This document shows, piece by piece, positions 21,185 through 30,015 of a stretch of 57,948 bases of DNA (position 1 is the first letter of the stretch; each line of letters begins with the position of its first letter). This stretch comes from Stenotrophomonas maltophilia (GTDB lineage: Bacteria > Pseudomonadota > Gammaproteobacteria > Xanthomonadales > Xanthomonadaceae): positions 34 through 57,981 of the forward strand of contig NZ_RAVT01000011.1 of assembly GCF_013464915.1 (NCBI RefSeq). The letters run 5' to 3'. A program made the position numbers and the translations under genes. The notes beneath the pieces are model-generated. The model was not told where the DNA came from. It saw only the letters and a list, made by a program, of their open reading frames with translations, and ran no database searches.

Positions 21185-23722
21185 TTATCGGATGCCGAAG
21201 GCGAAGCCGCCAATCGACGTGATGAGGTAGTTCGGGTAGGCCGGGGCGTCGTAGCCGTGGACCTGCGGAGGCGGGCTGGATGCGCGGCACCGCACGCGGA
21301 ATGCGCGGGCACCGCCTGTCCATGCGCCGGACGCCGAGAGCGTCACCGACTGCTCGTAGGTGTAGAAGTTGGACGCGGTGAAGGTGTTGCCGTCGCCGCC
21401 CATCTGCTGAATCAACGCGCGGTACATCGGCGGCTCGTGCGAGGCGATGACGACCCACACAGAGTCGCGCAGCTCCTCCAAGATGACGTGCAGCCCGTAG
21501 ACGCGCGTGTTCGCGGTGACGGTCACCGACACGGAGGGCGTATGACCCTCGCCAGCCAGCACCGGAGCGCCGAGCCAGAACTCGTGGATCGCCACCCAAT
21601 CGCCGAGCGGGATGAAGTTGTTGCCCGCCTGGTAGCAGAGGCTCGTTGCCCCGGTCCACCACACGCCGGTCGCCGACTGGAACTGCCCAACGATGTTGGG
21701 AGCATTGACGCGGCCTCGGAAGAACGCGCCGCCGTTGCGGTCCACGTAGAACACCGCGTTGTTGGCGTTCTTCGCGCCGGAGCCGACCCACAGGGGCCAG
21801 TCGCCGAGGTTGGAGATTTCCACGCGGAACTCGGCAGCGTTGACGATGTTGCCGTTGCCGTCGAGGGTGTGGGTCTTGAACGTGCCGCCGTTGATCGTGC
21901 CTGCGTTTGCCGTGAGCGCGGCCAGGGAGTTCACCCTGATCTTGTCCGCAGTGATCGTCCCGTCCACCACCAGCGCACCCTGGATGCCCACGGTGGACTG
22001 GCCGCCGACAGTGCCGATCACGAACGGATACTTGATGCTCGCCAAGGTGCCGCCCGAGGTGTACTGCGGGTGGACGAAGGCGAAGCGATCCGCGGTGACG
22101 ATGAAGTCGCTGCCGGTCTGCGGGTTGGCGGAGAGGGCGATACCGGCGACCACGGGGACGCCGTTGATGGTGCCCGCGTTGATCTTGACCGAGTAGTTGG
22201 CCTGCCACTGACCGTACATGCCGGAGTGCTGCCCGGCGACCACGTTGAACTCCTGCCGGATGGTGGCGAAGTCGCCGTCCTTGAACGCCTGGACCTGCGT
22301 GGCCGCGATGGCCTGTGCCTGCTCGGCGGTGATCTTGGTGGTGTTGAGCTGCTGCACCAGCGCGCCGGTCGGAGAGGTGACATCCAGGTCGGCCTTGCGC
22401 CAGCCGGTGCCATCCCAAATCTGCGTCAGGTACGCGCCGGTCTGCACGGTCTTGACCCAAAAGGTCGGAACCTTGAAGCCGCCAGCGGGCGGGGAGGGCT
22501 GCGCGTCCGAGAAGATCGTCGGCGCGGTGCTGGTCTCCAGCGTGGATACCTGGGAAGCCAGGGCTTCGCGCGCGGACGCTTCGGTGTCGATGCGCTGCTC
22601 GAAGGCGGCCGAAACCGCCGACACCTGGCCGTCGATCTCATTGGCAATCCCCTGCGGCACGTTCGCGCCGTAGCTGGCCGCCATCTGCTGTCGGAATGCC
22701 GTGTTGGCACCCTCGGCGTCCGTCAGGGCTTCGGTGGTCTCGGCCAGGCCAGCGATGTTCTCGCCGTGGCGGACTACTGCCGTCTCAACGTCGGACACGC
22801 GGGCCTTGGTTGCGTCAACCTCGGCCATGACCGCGGTGCGGACCTGCGCCGCGCTGTCCTCGATCTCTGCGCCGAGGCGCTGCTCGGTGGCCGCACGCGC
22901 CGCTTCGGTGGTGCTCTCCACCTCGTCGATGCGCTGGTTGAGCGCTGCGGAGATCGTCTTGCCGTTCTCGACCACCTGGCCTTGCAGCTCGGTGATCGCC
23001 TCGACGCGCGCGGAGCGCTCGTCAGCGATGGCGCGATTGACCTCCAGGAATCGTGCCTGGCTACTTTGCTCGCCGTAGTCCACCCGCGCGAACAGGTCGA
23101 TGATCTGCTGCGCGATGACCTTGTTGCCTTCGGTCAGCAGTCCGATCTCGTGGGTGGCCGTGCTGATCTTGTCGCCATAGTCGCGCTGCACGTCGAAGAA
23201 CTCGTGCGAGCGCATGATTTCCTCCAGGATCGCCTCGGCGTTCACGTCGATAAGGTCGATGCGGGTCAGCAGGTCTTGCAGTGCTGGCGAGCGGAGGAGC
23301 TGCTCGATGATTGCGTTGAGGTCCGGGTCGCCACCGGGGTTACCGGGGCCGCCACCGGGGAGGCCGCTGCCACCACCGAACTCGGCGAGTTCCTGGTGTG
23401 CGTACAGCAGTTGGCGGAACGACTTGGACAAGTCGCGCGCCGGGAGGTTTGCGCCTTCCTTGTAGTTGACCAGGAGGGCGTCAATCGGCGTGAATCGCCG
23501 GATGGTCACAGTGTAGGGTGCGTCGAGCACGCCATCCTGCGACGGAATCTCGATGGTGCTGGCGTCCACCCACGACACGGAGACAGCGCGGGCCGCGTCC
23601 GGTTCACCGACGAACGCCCGGATGTGTTCGCGGGCGATGTACGGGAACGGCACGGTGAACCGCGTAGGGCCTCCCTCGTAGGTGTAGAGCACGAAGGAAA
23701 GGCCGCGCGATAGTTCGATCAT
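21185..23722 (-). CDS. Tail fibre adaptor: gp17-like N-terminus with J-type C-terminus
   Basis: The 845-residue protein starts with about 130 residues like the T7 gp17 fibre attachment domain (VLYTYEGGPTRFTVPFPYI, then YTVTIRRFTPIDALLVNY). A Gly/Pro-rich linker and a long coiled coil (about 150-430) follow. Residues from about 480 resemble the DUF1983/lambda J-type tail-tip region (QANYSVKINAGTINGVPVV, GSDFIVTADRFAFVHP, TADKIRVNSLAALTANAGT). The ATG at 23722 has GAGG 5 bases upstream. The N-terminus would dock on the gp11/gp12 tail nozzle. Confidence 0.88.
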   Translation of the reverse strand: MIELSRGLSFVLYTYEGGPTRFTVPFPYIAREHIRAFVGEPDAARAVSVSWVDASTIEIPSQDGVLDAPYTVTIRRFTPIDALLVNYKEGANLPARDLSKSFRQLLYAHQELAEFGGGSGLPGGGPGNPGGDPDLNAIIEQLLRSPALQDLLTRIDLIDVNAEAILEEIMRSHEFFDVQRDYGDKISTATHEIGLLTEGNKVIAQQIIDLFARVDYGEQSSQARFLEVNRAIADERSARVEAITELQGQVVENGKTISAALNQRIDEVESTTEAARAATEQRLGAEIEDSAAQVRTAVMAEVDATKARVSDVETAVVRHGENIAGLAETTEALTDAEGANTAFRQQMAASYGANVPQGIANEIDGQVSAVSAAFEQRIDTEASAREALASQVSTLETSTAPTIFSDAQPSPPAGGFKVPTFWVKTVQTGAYLTQIWDGTGWRKADLDVTSPTGALVQQLNTTKITAEQAQAIAATQVQAFKDGDFATIRQEFNVVAGQHSGMYGQWQANYSVKINAGTINGVPVVAGIALSANPQTGSDFIVTADRFAFVHPQYTSGGTLASIKYPFVIGTVGGQSTVGIQGALVVDGTITADKIRVNSLAALTANAGTINGGTFKTHTLDGNGNIVNAAEFRVEISNLGDWPLWVGSGAKNANNAVFYVDRNGGAFFRGRVNAPNIVGQFQSATGVWWTGATSLCYQAGNNFIPLGDWVAIHEFWLGAPVLAGEGHTPSVSVTVTANTRVYGLHVILEELRDSVWVVIASHEPPMYRALIQQMGGDGNTFTASNFYTYEQSVTLSASGAWTGGARAFRVRCRASSPPPQVHGYDAPAYPNYLITSIGGFAFGIR

Positions 23723-23730
23723 GCGTCCTC

Positions 23731-23758
23731 AAAAAGGTGGAGGCCCCGAAGGGCCTCC
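23731..23758 (-). terminator. Terminator between the gp16-like and fibre genes
   Basis: GGAGGCCC, tetraloop and GGGCCTCC (23739-23758) are followed on the minus strand by ACCTTTTTG. It lies directly after the gp16-like stop and just before the fibre ribosome site. Confidence 0.8.
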
Positions 23759-23761
23759 TGG

Positions 23762-26700
23762 TTACGGTCGATCAGTCCCGTCCTTGCGGTCAGGGAACTG
23801 CTGTAGGGCTTGATCCGCGATGTTGCGGACGCCCGTCATGTTGTTGAACCACCAAATCTTCCAGAAGTCGCGCATCTGCTTCTCGGTGATCTCCTCATCG
23901 TCGCGGATGGCCGAACCGATCATCCGCGTGCTGCCGTAGACCTTGTTGAACAGGTCGATGGACGGGATGCCCATCACGCCGTTCTCCAGGCCGGTCGAGC
24001 GGTTGTTGGCGAACACCGGGTCGTTACCCAAGGCGTCCGCCCACACGGCGTCGGTGACCGCGGGGATCACGTTCGACCAGCTCGATTGCGCGACAGCGTT
24101 CTTGTAGAAGTTCTCCTGCGTCAGCTGCTTCTTCCGCTGTTCGGGGTTGCCCGCAGTGTTGATGTACGTGCGAGCCGCCCAGCCCATGCCTGCTGCCGAA
24201 GTGGACAGCACGACCATCGCGTAGGTGCGCCAGTCGTCGTAGTGGTGGACGGAGTTCAGGAAGTGGCGGGTGTAGCTGTTGACCATGAAGCTGCGGAACT
24301 GCGTGACGATGCGGCCGGTGGTGGAGTGCATCAGCTCGATGCTGTCCGAGGCGTCACCTTCGAGAACCTGGTGTCGCGTCACGCGGAACAGGAAGGCCGC
24401 CATGCGCTCGCGCGTCTGGAACGGCAGCTTGTCCGGGTCGATCTGCTCGATCTGCCGCTTGCCTTTGAGGTAGCCGAACACGTCGGCCTGGGCCTTCTCG
24501 TCGAGGCCCCAGGTGCGCAGGCGGGCCACTTCGGCGTCCGACAGCTTCTTGGCGTTCGCCATGTCCAGCAGCCGCAGCAGCGTGGCGCGACCGGCGATGC
24601 GTTGGAGCATCGTGTTGATCGGGGCCATGCCGGATGCGACCGAGGTGACGTGCGTCGCCATGTTCATCGCGTTGTCGATCTTCTCGCCGTGCTTGACGTT
24701 GAACGTCTGCGGCACTAGCGCATCCTCGTCCAGGCGCAGGAACGGCGGGTTGCGCAGCCAGTCGGTGCCGGGTGCGAACAGCCGCTCCATGACGCGCGCC
24801 TCCTGCGAGGACAGCTTGCCGTCAGCGCCGCGCACCAGGAAGTCGCGGGCGGCACCCACGGAGTTCCAGAAGTTGCGGAGACCGGCATGCGCGATGGTCG
24901 GGCCAAGCTCGGCGAACAGCGAGAAGCCGACCTGGTTCATCACGCGGGCGAAGTTCCAGTTGCGCAGGAACCGCGCGTAGCGTGCGCCTCGGCTGGCGGG
25001 ATCGAGTTCGGTGCTGCGGCCGAAGGTGGACTTGAGGCCGATGTCGATCAGGCGCTCGATGTCCTTCACGTCGTCGCCGGACTTGCGGACGTCGCTCTTG
25101 AGCTTCGACACGAAGCGGTCGAGCTGTGCGCGGTTCTTGATGCCAGCCTTCGACGACAGCGCCGACCAGCCGGTGATCTCGCGCATGTAGCGGGTCATCA
25201 CCGAGTCCACGTCGTTGTCGAACAGGTCGGCCATCGAGACCTGCACGTCCTCGCCAGCCTCGTTGCGGATGGTGGTGGAGTAGGTCTCGTCGAGGTCGAT
25301 GCGCTTCTTCGCGCGGTCGAGCTTGCCCGACTCGTAGGTCTTGCGCTCCAGCTTGGACAGTAGCTCTTGCGACCGCACGGGCGAGACGCCCGCCTCGGTC
25401 AGCATGTTGCCGATCTCCTCGACCGAATCGCTGTCCAGCGGGCGGACCAGCAGGTCCATCCCGTCGCCCTCGAAGTTCGCTTGGGCGCGCTTGAGGTAGG
25501 AGCGTGCAACCGCCCCGAGCAGCTCGTCGTCGATCTCGTCGCCTTCGTCGGTGGTGGCCTCCCAGGCGCGACGCATGGCGGGCTTGATGAGCTGCTCGAT
25601 CACGTCGTCCTGGTGAAGCTGCATCTCGCCGAACAGGCGCTTGAAGCCCTTGCCACTCCAGTAGCGCGGCAGGTAGCTGCCGTTCTGCGCCACGTTGGCG
25701 AAGCCGTCGAGGTTGCTGTCCTGCGCCAGCTTGAGCGCATCGCGCATCGCCTTGGCGACGCTGCCGGCCGCCTTGGCGGCTTCCGGTGATACGTCAGGCG
25801 CACCGCGCACGGCACGGCCGACCTCCTCGTTGAACTTTGCGCGCTCGGAGAAGTTCCACCAATGGGTGCCTGTCCGTTGCTTGTAGGCGTCCCATGCGGC
25901 GTTCACTCCGCTCCGCCATTCCGTCTCCATGACGGCCAGGTGGCGCTTGGCGAACTCGCTGGTGGACTCCTGGACCGCGACGGAGCGATCGGTGTAGCCG
26001 ACGCCATCGCGGAACAGCAGGCGGCCCGCCTCGCGCACCAGCGGCGACTTGGCGCTACCCATGCGGGCAGCAAGGTCGCGGCGGACGGTGGCGAAGTGGG
26101 GCGTGATGTGCGCGTTGACCAGCGCCTTGTCGGTGAACTCCTGCTCGAATGCGCTCTCGTTGCGCAGCGGGAGGACGCCTGGCGTGAGGTCGTTGGCGGC
26201 GGTGCCTGCCACGCGGGCGGCGGACAGCGAGTCGTCACCGGCCAGCCGCTTCACCACGTCAGGCTTCACCTCGCCGTCGAACAGGGCACCCCGGCGAGCG
26301 CCGAGGGCACCACCGAACGCGAACGACAGGGCGGCGCTCTGCACGCCATCCGCGAGCGTCTGCTCGGGGTCGTAGGTGGAGGTTGCGGCCGACATCAGCG
26401 CGGAGGTGCCCGCAGCCTGTAGACCGGAACGCACCGCGTTGGCGAGGCGTCCGGCCTTGGCTGCGTACCCCAGGCCGCCCGTGGCGAGATCGAGGCCGGT
26501 TGCCACCGGGTCGGTGAAGCCGAGGGCGATCTGTCCGCCCAGGCCGAACTGCGCCAGGTCGTCGTCCGCCATCTGATTCATAAAGGCCACGGATTCCAGA
26601 TAGGAGAGGTGCTCGTCGGACGTGGCCCGGCCGAACAGCTCCCACTGCTCCGGGCGCAGGCCCATCGACTCCCAGCGCTTGCGCGCGTCTGCGGGAATGC

Positions 26701-26926
26701 GATAGCCCTGCTGCGGCTCGTAGCCCAGCTCGGTGATGAAGCGGTCGATGAAGCCGATGCCGCCCTTTGCCTGGGCAGCGCCCCATCCGTCCCATACGGT
26801 CGTCTGATCCTTCCGGCGCTCCGCGGCCTCTCGCTGCTCCTTGCGCTCGCGCACGGCTTGCACGATGGGCTGCTGGGTTGCCGGCTTGACGATGTTCTCG
26901 TCTGCGCCGGGTAGGGATTCAAACAT
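23762..26926 (-). CDS. Internal virion protein, gp16-like ejection protein
   Basis: The 1054-residue protein occupies the position of T7 gp16 (1318 residues), the largest ejectosome component, which helps form the channel for DNA entry across the cell envelope. It has long helical stretches, a hydrophobic/amphipathic region around residues 150-215 (GGQIALGFTDPVATGLDLAT) and many basic helices. An N-terminal transglycosylase motif as in T7 gp16 is not evident, which may explain the shorter length. Family assignment rests on order gp13-14-15-16 and size. Confidence 0.85.
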   Translation of the reverse strand: MFESLPGADENIVKPATQQPIVQAVRERKEQREAAERRKDQTTVWDGWGAAQAKGGIGFIDRFITELGYEPQQGYRIPADARKRWESMGLRPEQWELFGRATSDEHLSYLESVAFMNQMADDDLAQFGLGGQIALGFTDPVATGLDLATGGLGYAAKAGRLANAVRSGLQAAGTSALMSAATSTYDPEQTLADGVQSAALSFAFGGALGARRGALFDGEVKPDVVKRLAGDDSLSAARVAGTAANDLTPGVLPLRNESAFEQEFTDKALVNAHITPHFATVRRDLAARMGSAKSPLVREAGRLLFRDGVGYTDRSVAVQESTSEFAKRHLAVMETEWRSGVNAAWDAYKQRTGTHWWNFSERAKFNEEVGRAVRGAPDVSPEAAKAAGSVAKAMRDALKLAQDSNLDGFANVAQNGSYLPRYWSGKGFKRLFGEMQLHQDDVIEQLIKPAMRRAWEATTDEGDEIDDELLGAVARSYLKRAQANFEGDGMDLLVRPLDSDSVEEIGNMLTEAGVSPVRSQELLSKLERKTYESGKLDRAKKRIDLDETYSTTIRNEAGEDVQVSMADLFDNDVDSVMTRYMREITGWSALSSKAGIKNRAQLDRFVSKLKSDVRKSGDDVKDIERLIDIGLKSTFGRSTELDPASRGARYARFLRNWNFARVMNQVGFSLFAELGPTIAHAGLRNFWNSVGAARDFLVRGADGKLSSQEARVMERLFAPGTDWLRNPPFLRLDEDALVPQTFNVKHGEKIDNAMNMATHVTSVASGMAPINTMLQRIAGRATLLRLLDMANAKKLSDAEVARLRTWGLDEKAQADVFGYLKGKRQIEQIDPDKLPFQTRERMAAFLFRVTRHQVLEGDASDSIELMHSTTGRIVTQFRSFMVNSYTRHFLNSVHHYDDWRTYAMVVLSTSAAGMGWAARTYINTAGNPEQRKKQLTQENFYKNAVAQSSWSNVIPAVTDAVWADALGNDPVFANNRSTGLENGVMGIPSIDLFNKVYGSTRMIGSAIRDDEEITEKQMRDFWKIWWFNNMTGVRNIADQALQQFPDRKDGTDRP

Positions 26927-26932
26927 GCGGTC

Positions 26933-29107
26933 TTACTTCCTCGTCAGGTACTCCAGGAAGTCCTCGGGGACTGCCGGGGTGGTGGTGGTTTGCTTGGTGC
27001 CCGCGTTGGGAACCAGCGGCTTGGTGAGGTCGAACTTGGGCAGCTCGAAGGCGGGAGCCTCGGCGGCGCTGGCGTCGCGCTTGGCGATGGCCGCAGGGAC
27101 TTCCGTGGTCGCCGACTGCGAGCGCAGGTCGCGGATGTTCCGGGACTGGTCCGCCCAGGTGGTGCGCTGCTCGACCCGACGACGCGCCTGGGATTCCGCA
27201 AGGTCTCCCTTCCAGCGCTGGTGCTGTGCCGCGATGGCACGCGGGTCGAAACCGATGGCGCGGCCGGTGTCCGGGTCAGGGATCAGCCAGTTGTCGGGGC
27301 CGACGATCTGCCACTGCCCCGGATTGCGGGGATTGGGCAGGGCCGACAGCTCATCCGGGTCGCGGCCGAGCTTGCGCGCGACCGTCTGGATCAGCTCGTC
27401 TACCGCTGGCTCGGCACCCTGCGGCATGCCGATGTTTGGCACGCGGCGGCCGTTGACGGTCGTGCGCTGGGCGTCGATCTGACCGACCGCTGCACGGATG
27501 GCAGCTTCGCCGGACACTCCGCCACGCGAGGCGATGCGCTCGGCTTCCTGGCGGATGCGGTGCAGCTCACGCGGGTCACGCGGCTTGCCGTCGATCTCCA
27601 GGTAGTCCTTGATGCCGGACTTCCAGGTGTCGTTGATGACCGAGCGGGCCTCCTCGACTTCCCGCTTCGGTTGCGTCAGGACGCGAGCGGCCTCCTGGTG
27701 AGACTGACCGCTGCGCCGGGTGTCGTAGAGGTACTGGTCCAGCATTGCGGCAGCCTCGCCGCCAGCGACCGTATCGGCGTACTTGGGCGAGACCTTGCGG
27801 AGCTGTTCGTACAGCGTCGCGGCGTTCTGGAAGTTCTCCTGGAACGCCGGGTCAGCGCGCTTGAGGATGCGTTCGAGCTGGGGGATGACGATGCCCTGCC
27901 GTGCCCACTTCTGGAGCACCTGGCCGCGTGCGGCCTGCGGGGTTTCCTCCCACTCCTTACCGGCCTGCTTCTTGAGGTCGGCGTCGCTGATCTCGTAGGG
28001 ATTGCCCCCGGCTACCAGCTTGCGGATGCGCTCCTCTCGGGCGCGCTCCTTCGCTTCCTGCTCCCAGCGGCGAAGCGTCTGCTCCTGCTGGTTGTTCCAG
28101 TATCGCTTGAAGGACTGGAGGTCGCCACCGCTCAGGCCGAATTTACTGGCCCAGGTGTCGATGGTCTTGTGGGTGAGCTGGCCGCGATCCGCGAGGCCCT
28201 GGAGCGTCCACTCTGCCTCGGCCATCGCCTGCTTGCGTGCCTCGTCCTCGCGGTGTGCGATCACGCGGGCACCAGCGGCAGCCGCCGCGCGCAGCTCGTC
28301 GCCGTGCTCGGTGTTCATCAAGCCGGGCTGGCCGTCGCCGCGGTCCTGCTCCAGGAACGCCAGGATCGACTGAGGATCGCGGTTGCCTGCGGCCAGCTCC
28401 TCCTTGGCGGCCTCGACGTAGAGTTCGTCCACGTCGCGCTTGTTGAGATAGGCGTACTCCTCCTGGTCCAGCATCGCGTACAGGCCGTTCATGCCCTCGG
28501 AAGTGAGGAACGTGCCGCCCTTGATGCCGTCGCGGATGATCGCGGTCAGCGACTCCTTCTGCCGGACCAGCATTTCCCGCATCGAGTCGGCCTGCCACTG
28601 CTGGCGGACCTGCTGCGCGGCGCGCATGGCGACCGGCATCAGGGCCTTGCGGACCTGCGGGTCTTGGAACTCGGGGTTCTGCGTCAGCGCAGCCATCCGC
28701 TCCTTGATGAGCGGCTCGATGTCGGTGCCGGGTTCGGCCTTGGCGATCTCTTTGGCCGCTTCGATCTGCCAGTCGCGGACGCGGATGATGCCGTCTGCCT
28801 TGAGGTAGCCGCGACGCCATGACTCCGACTGCTGGGCAACGAAGTCCTTGGCCTGCCGGGGCGTACCCTCGGCGTCCTCCTGCATACGTTGGGTCGCCGC
28901 GGCGCTGTACTGCTCGCGGCTGTTTGAGATCATCTGCGAGTTGACGGAATCCGAGACGCGCGTCAGCACCGCAGCGGCGGTGCGAGAGAGGACACCGGCA
29001 CCAGCGGAGGACGCTTGGTCAGCCTGCACCGCCAGAACGGGGCGCTCGGCGAGACGCTGCGGCACCTGCGCGCGGCGGATGATCTCTTGGGGTTTCGTGC
29101 GAGCCAC
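26933..29107 (-). CDS. Internal virion protein, gp15-like
   Basis: The 724-residue protein corresponds to T7 gp15 (747 residues), which forms the periplasmic tube of the ejectosome with gp16. It is almost entirely helical and charged, with typical segments near the N-terminus (ARTKPQEIIRRAQVPQRL, VNSQMISNSREQYSAAATQR). It follows the gp14-like gene by 3 bases and precedes the gp16-like gene by 6 bases, as in T7. Confidence 0.88.
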   Translation of the reverse strand: MARTKPQEIIRRAQVPQRLAERPVLAVQADQASSAGAGVLSRTAAAVLTRVSDSVNSQMISNSREQYSAAATQRMQEDAEGTPRQAKDFVAQQSESWRRGYLKADGIIRVRDWQIEAAKEIAKAEPGTDIEPLIKERMAALTQNPEFQDPQVRKALMPVAMRAAQQVRQQWQADSMREMLVRQKESLTAIIRDGIKGGTFLTSEGMNGLYAMLDQEEYAYLNKRDVDELYVEAAKEELAAGNRDPQSILAFLEQDRGDGQPGLMNTEHGDELRAAAAAGARVIAHREDEARKQAMAEAEWTLQGLADRGQLTHKTIDTWASKFGLSGGDLQSFKRYWNNQQEQTLRRWEQEAKERAREERIRKLVAGGNPYEISDADLKKQAGKEWEETPQAARGQVLQKWARQGIVIPQLERILKRADPAFQENFQNAATLYEQLRKVSPKYADTVAGGEAAAMLDQYLYDTRRSGQSHQEAARVLTQPKREVEEARSVINDTWKSGIKDYLEIDGKPRDPRELHRIRQEAERIASRGGVSGEAAIRAAVGQIDAQRTTVNGRRVPNIGMPQGAEPAVDELIQTVARKLGRDPDELSALPNPRNPGQWQIVGPDNWLIPDPDTGRAIGFDPRAIAAQHQRWKGDLAESQARRRVEQRTTWADQSRNIRDLRSQSATTEVPAAIAKRDASAAEAPAFELPKFDLTKPLVPNAGTKQTTTTPAVPEDFLEYLTRK

Positions 29108-29110
29108 GGG

Positions 29111-29557
29111 TTACTCGTCTCCGGGAATGGAATAGCGCTTGTAGGTTTGGATGTTGCTGTAGGCATTCGCGCCTGACTGCATCACGCCGCCCAGCGCCTC
29201 GGCATTGCCGGTGCGGATACGAGCGCGTGCTTCGGAGCCGCTTTCGACGACTCCGTTCCTGCGGTTCTTCTCGATGAGGGCCACGTCACGGCCAGCCTGG
29301 GCCATGATGTCGTTCGCCAGCAGCTCGACCGAGTTGCCGGACACTGCCGCTTCTGCTGCGGAGGCGCGCATCGCGGATCGCAGTGCGCGGGCCTCCTCCA
29401 TGCGCTGTTGGGTGCGCTCGGCGGCCTGGTCGTTGATCTGCTCCTGCTGACGCTCCGCGGCTTCCTCGATGGCCTTGTTGTTCTGATCCTGGCCGTACAT
29501 GGTCGCCATCGCGCTGACTGCGGCGATACCGACCTGGACTGCTACGGGGTTGCACAT
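29111..29557 (-). CDS. Internal virion protein, gp14-like
   Basis: The 148-residue protein begins MCNPVAVQVGIAAVSAMATM, a hydrophobic helix, followed by a Gln/Glu/Arg-rich helical region (AIEEAAERQQEQINDQAAER). T7 gp14 (196 residues) is the ejectosome protein inserted in the outer membrane and likewise begins with MC and a hydrophobic helix. It overlaps the gp13-like gene by 16 bases. Confidence 0.88.
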   Translation of the reverse strand: MCNPVAVQVGIAAVSAMATMYGQDQNNKAIEEAAERQQEQINDQAAERTQQRMEEARALRSAMRASAAEAAVSGNSVELLANDIMAQAGRDVALIEKNRRNGVVESGSEARARIRTGNAEALGGVMQSGANAYSNIQTYKRYSIPGDE

Positions 29558-30015
29558 GGGGTCTTGGTTACTCGGACGAAGGGTGTCTTGGCGAAGCCGT
29601 AGGCGGACTCGACGCCGCTCTCGCGGAAGCCAAGCCAGCCGAGCCATCGCCGCGTGGTGACGGCGTGGACATCGACGAAGTTGAAGATGGTGCCGAAGGT
29701 GGCCGACCACTCGTCGCTGATCCGCCGAGCTTCTCGGAGGAACGTGCGGCAGAACGTGGGAGCCACCAGGGCGTCGGTGCCCAGCAGCCAAACCGAGGCG
29801 ATACCCTCGGCGTGCTGGCTGAAGCCGAAGATGCACACGGGGGAACCGTCGTGCATCGCGGCGAAACTGCGGTCGCTCGCGGTCACTGCAAATGCGAGCG
29901 CCTGGAGCGGGGTGTGACCATGCGAAGCCGCCACCTCCAGGATGTCCTCCTGCCGCATGTTCTCGGCGACGTGGAGGATGTCGCTGGCGGTGGGGCTTCG
30001 ATAGGTCAGGGTCAT
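29542..30015 (-). CDS. Internal virion protein, gp13-like (GNAT-like fold)
   Basis: The 157-residue protein resembles the T7 gp13/DUF2833 group, which has an acetyltransferase-like architecture: an opening strand-helix (YRSPTASDILHVAENMR), a central hairpin (SFAAMHDGSPVCIFGFSQ) and a C-terminal WLGWLGFRE typical of GNAT proteins. T7 gp13 is needed for virion morphogenesis. Start at 30015 (MTLTYRSP), whose ATG overlaps the gp12-like stop. Confidence 0.85.
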   Translation of the reverse strand: MTLTYRSPTASDILHVAENMRQEDILEVAASHGHTPLQALAFAVTASDRSFAAMHDGSPVCIFGFSQHAEGIASVWLLGTDALVAPTFCRTFLREARRISDEWSATFGTIFNFVDVHAVTTRRWLGWLGFRESGVESAYGFAKTPFVRVTKTPCATP

